Positions 8,384-12,970 of a stretch of 12,970 bases of DNA are shown piece by piece. The notes beneath the pieces are model-generated. The model made no database searches and was not told the DNA's origin. It was given only the letters and a program-made list of their open reading frames with translations. Source of the stretch: an uncultured Lachnospiraceae bacterium. GTDB taxonomy: Bacteria > Bacillota > Clostridia > Lachnospirales > Lachnospiraceae. The stretch's first letter is position 1, and each line of letters opens with the position of its first letter. The translations under genes were made by a program, and so were the position numbers. The stretch is from NCBI GenBank assembly GCA_947068385.1, contig CAMTBF010000044.1, forward strand, positions 1-12,970, read 5' to 3'.

Positions 8384-8399
8384 GCCCGCTTCGGCGGGC
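8384..8399 (-). promoter_or_regulatory. GC hairpin in the leader, 4 bases before the ribosome site
   Basis: GCCCGC (8384-8389) and GCGGGC (8394-8399) form a perfect 6-bp G/C stem around a 4-base loop (CGAA in the - strand RNA). It ends 4 bases before AGGAG of the ATPase gene and has no U-tract after it in the direction of transcription. It is therefore more likely an mRNA 5'-stabilising or translation-tuning element than a terminator, though a decayed terminator of the kinase operon is possible. Confidence 0.5.
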
Positions 8400-8419
8400 A
8401 TTTATTCGTGTATGAAACC

Positions 8420-8448
8420 ATCATAGCCCATGGGCCTTACTTTCACAT
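8420..8448 (-). promoter_or_regulatory. Candidate activator-dependent promoter of the FtsX-type transporter
   Basis: TATGAT (8420-8425, 5/6 match) is a plausible -10, while the hexamer 17 bp upstream (ATGTGA, 8443-8448) is a poor -35. This is usual where a response regulator recruits polymerase. A 10-bp palindrome GCCCATGGGC (8426-8435) sits in the spacer. AGTAAGGC (8434-8441) and AGTAAGAC (8456-8463) on the - strand are direct repeats 22 bp apart, about two helical turns, leading into the half-site array. Confidence 0.45.
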
Positions 8449-8456
8449 GAATTCCG

Positions 8457-8560
8457 TCTTACTGTTTTGTAAGATTGACCCTTCTGAAAGATTGACTGAT
8501 TCGTCAGACTTGCCCTTCTGTAAGATTGGCTGATTTATCAGACTTACCTCTCCGTAAGAT
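8457..8560. repeat. Tandem 34-bp repeats and AAGATTGAC half-site array (candidate regulator sites)
   Basis: Two adjoining 34-bp units (8481-8514 and 8515-8548) match at 29 of 34 positions. Each has a small palindrome, CTGATTCGTCAG (8496-8507) and CTGATTTATCAG (8530-8541). The core GTAAGAT or GAAAGAT recurs on the + strand with its first G at 8469, 8486, 8520 and 8554, spacings 17, 34 and 34. Related sites read on the - strand: GTAAGA (8457-8462), AAGTCTGAC (8503-8511) and AAGTCTGAT (8537-8545). TCTTAC-N6-GTAAGA (8457-8474) is a perfect inverted repeat about 50 bp upstream of the predicted transcription start. The last part overlaps the 3' end of the kinase gene. Binding by the response regulator encoded at 9787-10500 is inference. 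Confidence 0.7.
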
Positions 8561-9770
8561 GAAAGAAGCTCAGCACGAATCTGCTGCCCTGCCCCACCCT
8601 GCTGGTGACGGAGATTGTCCCCTGATGGGCCTCCACGATCGCCTTGGCCAGGGGCAGGCCCAGTCCGATGCCCTGGGTGTCCTGGGAAAAGCGGCTGCGG
8701 TAGAAGCGTTTGAAGATATTGTGGATGTCCTCCGGGTGGATGCCTTTCCCATTGTCCTCCACCACGATGTTCGTCAGCAGGGCCGTCCTCTCCCAGCCGA
8801 TCAATATCTTTCCGCCCCTTCCGGTGTGCTCCAGGGCGTTCTTCACCAGATTCCCCAGGGCCTCCGACAGCCAGAGGGCATCGCAGTACAGAGTGATGTC
8901 GCCCCTCCCCCGCAGGAGGATCTCCTTGGATTCCCGGGCGGCCAGGGTCTCGAAGCGCTCCGTCACGTCCCGGAGGAGCATTTCAAGGTTTTCCTCCGCT
9001 TTTTCCAGCCTGACGGAGCCCGCGTCCAGCCTGGCTATCTTCAGCAGCGTGTAGACCACGTCCTCCACCCGGCGTATCTCCCGCAGGGACTTGTGGCCAA
9101 ATGCCCGGATCGTCTCCCTGTCCGCGCTGTCCTCCGCCATGATCTCATGGTACATCCGAAGGGCTGCCAGCGGCGTCTTCAGCTGATGGGACACATCCGA
9201 GATCATGTCCTGCAAAAACAGCCGCGTCTGTCTCTCATGCTCTGCCTGGGCGGAGAGGATCGTGGCCAGCTCATTGATCCTGTGGAACAGGCCGTACCAG
9301 GCTCCCGCCTCCTGGCTGTGGATCCGCCGGTCCGTGTCCCCTTCCAGGAAGCTGGCAATCACGGCGTCCGCCTTTGCAATCATGGCCCTCTGGCTTCTGA
9401 TGTAAAATCCCACCGCCACAAAAACCGCCGAAAAAATGCCAAAAAGCATACCACCGAGCAAGACGATGGTATGCCTCCTGAAAGCGGCCACAGCCGGAAT
9501 CAGAACAGAATCCGTATCTTCGCTGTAGCCTGCCCCATGCAGGGCCTGCCTCCCCGCCTCCAGCTCAAAGACAGTCTTGTCTTTCGTAAAGGCAGCTGCC
9601 ACAGCCTCCTCCCCATGGCCCAGCAGATAACCCGCCACCCCATAATCATGCTCCACCATCGTCTCCCGGAAGTCCCTCGTCATCCATAAAACAAGCACAG
9701 CGGAAGCCGCCAAAGCCAGAAAGAAAATGGCCCACAGCCGCCAAAGCAATGTCCGCGTCTCCTTTCCCAT
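8544..9770 (-). CDS. Sensor histidine kinase
   Basis: 408 residues from MGKETR, placed after GGGGAGG at 9781-9787; a longer frame to 9842 would overlap the regulator gene and adds a non-protein-like leader. Helix 1 spans about 9-30, an extracytoplasmic sensor of about 70 residues follows (31-100), helix 2 is about 101-124, then a HAMP-like linker. The H-box is DVSHQLKTPLA with phosphorylated His195. The N-box is LVKNALEHT (N311), the G1 box VVEDNGKGI (D339), and GIGLGLPLAKAIVEAH is the lid region. All kinase motifs are intact. It phosphorylates the regulator encoded 16 bp upstream. The sensor domain is larger than in BceS-like kinases, so it may sense a ligand directly. The signal is unknown. 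Confidence 0.93.
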   Translation of the reverse strand: MGKETRTLLWRLWAIFFLALAASAVLVLWMTRDFRETMVEHDYGVAGYLLGHGEEAVAAAFTKDKTVFELEAGRQALHGAGYSEDTDSVLIPAVAAFRRHTIVLLGGMLFGIFSAVFVAVGFYIRSQRAMIAKADAVIASFLEGDTDRRIHSQEAGAWYGLFHRINELATILSAQAEHERQTRLFLQDMISDVSHQLKTPLAALRMYHEIMAEDSADRETIRAFGHKSLREIRRVEDVVYTLLKIARLDAGSVRLEKAEENLEMLLRDVTERFETLAARESKEILLRGRGDITLYCDALWLSEALGNLVKNALEHTGRGGKILIGWERTALLTNIVVEDNGKGIHPEDIHNIFKRFYRSRFSQDTQGIGLGLPLAKAIVEAHQGTISVTSRVGQGSRFVLSFFHLTER

Positions 9771-9780
9771 CCCCTTGCAT

Positions 9781-9787
9781 CCTCCCC
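9781..9787 (-). promoter_or_regulatory. Ribosome binding site deciding the kinase start
   Basis: GGGGAGG sits 10 bases before the ATG at 9770 and touches the response regulator's TAG. No similar site precedes the upstream in-frame ATG at 9842. Confidence 0.65.
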
Positions 9788-10500
9788 TACTCCCACTCCC
9801 CCACAAAGTTCTTCTCACGCTTCCATTGATAGCCCACCCCAATCTCCGTCAGCAGCATCGTAGGGGAGCCGGGATCGTCTTCAATCTTCCTCCGCAGCCT
9901 ACGGATGTACACAGAAAGGGTATTGTCGTCCACATAGTTGCCGTTTCCGTCCCAGAGGCGGTCTAAGATCAGCTCCCTGGACAGGACGCGGTCCGGGTTT
10001 TCCAGGAACAGGCATAGCAGCTTGTATTCCACCAAGGTCAGGGCCAGCTCCGTCTCCCCCTTCCAGGCCAGGCGCCGCAGCGGATCGATCCGGATTCCAT
10101 TGGATTCCAGGATGGCGTCCCTCTTTTGGAACTGCCCGGAGCGGCGCAGCAGCGCGTTGATCCTCGAAAGGACTTCCCCCAGCCGGAAGGGCTTCGTGAT
10201 GTAGTCATCCCCGCCCATGTCCAGCCCTTTCACGATGCTGACCTCCTCATCCGAAGCGGTGAGGAAGATGATCGGGACGGAGGAATCCTTCCGCGCTTCC
10301 CTGCAGATGTCGAAGCCGGTCCCGTCCGGCAGGGTGACGTCCAGCAGCAACAGCCCGTATCGGCCTGCGGGGAAATAGCGGTACGCCTCCTTCACGGTGC
10401 GGGCATTGTCCACGGTAAAGCCGTTCTTCTCCAGGGTGAACTTCAGCCCCTCGATCAGGCTCAGGTCATCTTCCACATACAGTATCTTTTTATCCGTCAT
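9787..10500 (-). CDS. OmpR-family response regulator
   Basis: 237 residues. The receiver domain (about 4-118) shows acidic pocket D11/D12, phosphoacceptor Asp54 in LLLLDVTLPDG, Thr81 in FLTAS and Lys103 in YITKP. The winged-helix DNA-binding domain occupies about 138-228, with LTLVEYKLLCLFLENP, DDNTLSVYIRRLRRKIEDDP and IGVGYQW as landmarks. GGAGGGG (10510-10516), 9 bases before the ATG, lies within the end of the permease gene. The genes are 6 bp apart, so the regulator is made with the ABC-2 transporter. Its most obvious targets are the half-sites at 8457-8560, and possibly its own operon promoter, which was not identified. Confidence 0.95.
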   Translation of the reverse strand: MTDKKILYVEDDLSLIEGLKFTLEKNGFTVDNARTVKEAYRYFPAGRYGLLLLDVTLPDGTGFDICREARKDSSVPIIFLTASDEEVSIVKGLDMGGDDYITKPFRLGEVLSRINALLRRSGQFQKRDAILESNGIRIDPLRRLAWKGETELALTLVEYKLLCLFLENPDRVLSRELILDRLWDGNGNYVDDNTLSVYIRRLRRKIEDDPGSPTMLLTEIGVGYQWKREKNFVGEWE

Positions 10501-10506
10501 ATCGTT

Positions 10507-11727
10507 TTACCCCTCCGGATGCCTCAGGCATATCCAAAGCAGGACCGCAGCCTCCCCGGCCAGCAGCCCCCACAGGACGGTCAGCAGCATGGGCCAGGCT
10601 CCGACGCCTCCCGCAAGGAGCAGCATCCCTGCCGGAACCACATATTTCCGGGGATGGTGCCACAGGTCGCTTTCAATCTTCCAGTCCCGGATGGGGCAGA
10701 GCCATTCCAGCAGCACGGACAGGACCGCGCTCTGCAAGGCAAAGAAAAGGGCCCCGGCCACCATGGGGGCGGCCACGCTCCCCTTCTGTATCTGCCAGCT
10801 GCACAGGTATATGCCGTTGGCAGCCATGTTGCACCCGAAGAGGAACAGGCAGTACGGGATGCAGAACGCCCTTCTCTGTCCCGGCAGGAACCGGACCGCC
10901 TGCTCCAGGTCGCAGTCACAGGACAGCAAGATGCAGACCGGCGTATTCAGGCACAGAATCGCAAAGCCGACGGGCATGGCGTCCAGCCCGGCCATCTCCC
11001 CCAGGAAGTATGGCAGCACCACGGCCACGCACCACATCACGGCGGTATTGGCCAGATAGTTTCTGTGGCACCCCATGTAGCGGAAAAAGTACCGCCACAG
11101 GGACGCGTTTCTGCGCCGCCTGACCACATGGCCTTTCCCGCCCTCCCACTGGCAGAAGTCGTATCCCTCCGCCCTCCCCAGCAGCAGGACGGCAAGCAGG
11201 CCATCCACAGCCAGCAAAGGAATCATCCAGAGTCTGCTTCCAAAAAGCAGAATGGCCGCGGCCACGGCAATGGCCCAAAGGACACCGGCATACCAGTATT
11301 TTCGCAAAGAATAGACAGCGGCCGCCAGCAGGACGGCGTGAATCATGCAGACCGCAATCCCCAGCAGCTCCATGGGACGCCAAGAGGAAACGGCCAGCAG
11401 GACTGCCAGCAGCAGCCCTGTCTTCGTCACCGCCGCATAGGCTCCCAGCACGGCGACATAGGAAAAGACGAATTCCCCGCGCCCAAGGGGAAGCATCAGC
11501 ATATGCTCTATCTCCACGGCATTGTCCCTGGCGGAAAGGGCCTGCCACATCACGCCCGCGGTAAAGGCGCTTACCAAGAATATCCGGACAGAGGGCGCGA
11601 TCCGCACCTGAAACCCGGCAATGTACAGTCCCCAGAACACGATCAGATCCACAAAGAGCGTCCGGGGCAGCCGCTCGTATTTTGCCCCGAACAGCTTTTT
11701 GGCAAAGGCCTTACCTGTCATCTTCAT
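10507..11727 (-). CDS. ABC-2 type transporter permease
   Basis: 406 residues, almost entirely hydrophobic, with about 10-12 predicted membrane segments in two halves separated by a basic cytoplasmic loop near 195-228 (HVVRRRRNASLWRYFFRYMGCHRN). No large extracytoplasmic domain is seen. The sequence resembles permeases of small Firmicutes ABC-2 exporters linked to bacteriocin immunity or antibiotic resistance, but I cannot name the family with certainty. The first ATG (11727), 9 bases after GGGAGG, overlaps the ATPase stop by 17 bp; a second ATG two codons later is less well placed. It forms the membrane part of the transporter with the ATPase encoded just upstream. Confidence 0.85.
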   Translation of the reverse strand: MKMTGKAFAKKLFGAKYERLPRTLFVDLIVFWGLYIAGFQVRIAPSVRIFLVSAFTAGVMWQALSARDNAVEIEHMLMLPLGRGEFVFSYVAVLGAYAAVTKTGLLLAVLLAVSSWRPMELLGIAVCMIHAVLLAAAVYSLRKYWYAGVLWAIAVAAAILLFGSRLWMIPLLAVDGLLAVLLLGRAEGYDFCQWEGGKGHVVRRRRNASLWRYFFRYMGCHRNYLANTAVMWCVAVVLPYFLGEMAGLDAMPVGFAILCLNTPVCILLSCDCDLEQAVRFLPGQRRAFCIPYCLFLFGCNMAANGIYLCSWQIQKGSVAAPMVAGALFFALQSAVLSVLLEWLCPIRDWKIESDLWHHPRKYVVPAGMLLLAGGVGAWPMLLTVLWGLLAGEAAVLLWICLRHPEG

Positions 11728-12418
11728 CGTGCAGCGCCTCCCGGATGTCCGCGGCGTTTATCTGCCCGCGCTCGAATGTCTGCCGAATCCGCCCCTCCTC
11801 CAGGACGAATACCCGGTCAGAGGTCAGCGTGATGCTCTCCAGGATGTGGGAGGAGAACAGGAGTGTCCCGTGCTCCTTATACCCGGAAATCTGCCGGTAC
11901 AGGTATTCCGTGCTCTGGAAGTCCAGGCCGTTGACCGGCTCGTCCAGCAGGAGGAATTGGGGCTTCAGGGCAAAGGCCGTGATCAGATAGGCCTTCTTCC
12001 GGTTGCCGGTGGACAGCTCCTTCAACAGGACATCCTCATATTCTTCGAAGCGAAAGCCCCGTACCAGCTCCGCCACATCCGGCACCTCCCGGCCATAGGC
12101 CTTGCATACATAGCTCAGGTATTCCCGAAAGGTAAAATAGGAGAAGGAGCTGTCCTCGGCAAATACGGTATAGCGGCAGCGCTTAAAATCCTGTTTCCGG
12201 AAATCCACGGGGGAGCCGCAAAAACGGAGGTCGTCCGCGCGGAAGGTGGGGAGCAGGCCGGAGAGCACCTTCAGGAACGTGGTCTTTCCGGCTCCGTTCA
12301 GCCCTATCAGCCCTGCCACCTCCTGTTCCGCCAGGGCAAGGCTAAAGTCCGAAAGCACCTTTTTCCGGTCGCTGTACCATGCGCTTAGATTCTTGATATC
12401 CAGAAGCGCCGTGTCCAT
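11711..12418 (-). CDS. ABC-2 transporter ATP-binding protein
   Basis: 235 residues with the usual order: Walker A GLNGAGKTT (39-47, K45), signature LSTGNRKKA (135-143), Walker B FLLLDEP (155-161, E160) followed by NGLD, and H-loop His191 in FSSH. The Q-loop position appears to be Glu88 (VFAEDSSF), and the signature has STGN where SGGQ is usual; both occur in ABC-2-type exporters of Firmicutes. The protein drives the permease encoded by the overlapping next gene. The upstream ribosome site AAAGGGGG lies in the end of the 58-residue gene, whose stop is one base before this ATG. The substrate is unknown. Confidence 0.92.
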   Translation of the reverse strand: MDTALLDIKNLSAWYSDRKKVLSDFSLALAEQEVAGLIGLNGAGKTTFLKVLSGLLPTFRADDLRFCGSPVDFRKQDFKRCRYTVFAEDSSFSYFTFREYLSYVCKAYGREVPDVAELVRGFRFEEYEDVLLKELSTGNRKKAYLITAFALKPQFLLLDEPVNGLDFQSTEYLYRQISGYKEHGTLLFSSHILESITLTSDRVFVLEEGRIRQTFERGQINAADIREALHDEDDR

Positions 12419-12419
12419 G

Positions 12420-12596
12420 TCATCTGCCCCCTTTGCCGTCTTTTTCTCTTTTCCATATCGTGTATGCGGAATACAGGAAGGCGATTGCTAAGATGACGTA
12501 CAGCCCCATCATGGGGAAGATTCCTGATATGCCGCAGGCGATAGCTGCTGCCAGCCAAATCAGGCCTATGATTCCGCGAATGTATGCATGGCGCAT
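12420..12596 (-). CDS. Small two-helix membrane protein (58 aa)
   Basis: A short frame with MRHAYIRG at its start, 58 residues long. Residues about 7-27 (RGIIGLIWLAAAIACGISGIF) and 30-47 (MGLYVILAIAFLYSAYTIW) are hydrophobic, separated by a Pro-Met-Met turn. The tail is basic and hydrophilic (KREKDGKGGR), implying a hairpin with a cytoplasmic C-terminus. AAGGAGG 8 bases upstream is one of the best ribosome sites in the window. Its TGA is one base before the ABC ATPase start, so the two are almost certainly coupled. I do not recognise the family. It could be a transporter accessory subunit, a regulator of the sensor, or an immunity-type peptide; no function can be assigned from sequence. Confidence 0.8.
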   Translation of the reverse strand: MRHAYIRGIIGLIWLAAAIACGISGIFPMMGLYVILAIAFLYSAYTIWKREKDGKGGR

Positions 12597-12604
12597 TATT
12601 TTTT

Positions 12605-12611
12605 CCTCCTT
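12605..12611 (-). promoter_or_regulatory. Strong ribosome binding site of the 58-aa membrane protein
   Basis: AAGGAGG with an 8-base A-rich spacer to the ATG at 12596. It lies in the 19-bp gap after the stop of the broken kinase gene and is the main support for this small gene being translated. Confidence 0.8.
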
Positions 12612-12615
12612 AAGA

Positions 12616-12970
12616 TTATTTCAATCCAAAGTGTAACACAACCAATTTGACCATTTTCTCCAGTTCCATCGTTCCATCATTTATGACAGAATAGTAATCC
12701 TTATCCCGGCACTGCCTCTGCACTTCCCTAGCAAACAGGGCATCTCTGTCCATCCAGTTGCGAAAAGCCGCTTCCCTATCACTGCATCCCTCCAATACCA
12801 GAGGAACAAAATCTCTTTTTCTATAATGAGCGACCTGAAATTCTATCGTAGGCGTAATGGAGAGATAACGGTTGCCCGGAACGTCAGACCTTTTCATCAG
12901 TTCCGGGAGATACGCTGTCCCTTCTTAAATAATTTCTTTTATTTCCCTGTATTTTCTTTCCATTTCTTCT
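12616..12970 (-). pseudogene. P-loop nucleoside-kinase-like gene, interrupted by TAA and cut by the window edge
   Basis: The frame ending at 12616 encodes a C-terminal piece with SITPTIEFQVAHYRKRDFVP, LEGCSDREAAFRNWMDRD and VKLVVLHFGL. I recall these from small P-loop (deoxy)nucleoside/shikimate-kinase-like proteins of Lachnospiraceae. The first ATG (12897) has no ribosome site. Upstream of it the same frame reads EGTAYLPEL, which fits the family's EG-x-A-x-LP strand, then hits TAA (12925-12927). It continues open to the window edge (KYREIKEII). TTA to TAA would restore IILEGTAYLP. The Walker A end would lie beyond 12970. The gene is more AT-rich than its neighbours. A sequencing error or an unusually short real gene are alternatives. 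Confidence 0.6.

Noticed and set aside
8481..8548. CRISPR array
   Set aside because: The 34-bp copies are directly adjacent with no spacers, only two near-complete copies exist, and there are no cas genes.
8526..9689. A 387-codon open frame on the + strand opposite the sensor kinase
   Set aside because: Shadow of the kinase gene, whose motifs are all intact; no ribosome site and a low-complexity composition.
9771..9842. Kinase start at the upstream ATG
   Set aside because: It would overlap the regulator gene by about 55 bp and adds a non-conserved leader ahead of the first membrane helix.
11711..11727. Frameshift between ABC ATPase and permease
   Set aside because: The 17-bp overlap is ordinary translational coupling; both proteins have complete ends.
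10126..11832. A 568-codon open frame on the + strand opposite the ABC-2 permease
   Set aside because: It is Pro/His/Gln/Gly-rich with no domain, lies antisense to clearly coding DNA, and reflects GC-rich codon bias.
12597..12660. Promoter for the 58-aa membrane protein operon (AATAAT near 12616)
   Set aside because: The only -10-like hexamers lie too close to the ribosome site or lack a -35 at proper spacing; the operon promoter may be farther upstream.

Overview
The window reads as chromosomal DNA of a fairly GC-rich Clostridia/Lachnospiraceae-type Firmicute, probably a gut commensal. This is inferred from strong AGGAGG-type ribosome sites, tight ATGA start/stop overlaps, and families typical of that group: DUF4838, DUF4474, an SGNH hydrolase paired with a sugar O-acetyltransferase, and two-component systems coupled to ABC transporters. 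Only the first gene is on the + strand; everything from 2015 to the end is on the - strand. No tRNA, rRNA, transposase, integrase or CRISPR array was seen.

Left part (1-5266). A DUF4838 carbohydrate-active-type protein (168-1901) has its own candidate promoter, whose -35 box lies inside a perfect 9-bp inverted repeat, and is closed by a strong hairpin (1940-1976). Convergent to it are two translationally coupled pairs. The first is DUF4474 membrane protein then metallophosphoesterase (5266 to 3495). The second is SGNH hydrolase then hexapeptide O-acetyltransferase (3438 to 2015), with a good sigma-A-like promoter overlapping the metallophosphoesterase stop codon.

Right part (5338-12596). This is a signalling and transport locus. 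Reading with transcription it runs: a 58-aa two-helix membrane protein (12596-12420), an ABC-2 type ATPase (12418-11711), its polytopic permease (11727-10507), an OmpR-family response regulator (10500-9787) and a sensor kinase (9770-8544). After a 174-bp intergenic region come a LolD/MacB-type ABC ATPase (8369-7689) and a two-module FtsX-family permease (7692-5338). The intergenic region and the 3' end of the kinase gene hold a regular array of about seven AAGATTGAC-like half-sites, including two 34-bp tandem repeats, just upstream of a candidate promoter for the second transporter. The likely logic is that the kinase senses an envelope or peptide stress, the regulator binds the array, and the FtsX-type transporter is induced. 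The first transporter is made together with the two-component system. The ligand is unknown.

Right edge (12616-12970). The 3' part of a P-loop nucleoside-kinase-like gene contains an in-frame TAA where the protein similarity appears to continue on both sides. It looks like a nonsense-mutated pseudogene running off the window.

The items most worth a second look are the half-site array, the small membrane protein heading the operon, and the interrupted kinase gene. Nothing here proves a new system; family assignments are from recalled motifs, without database searches.
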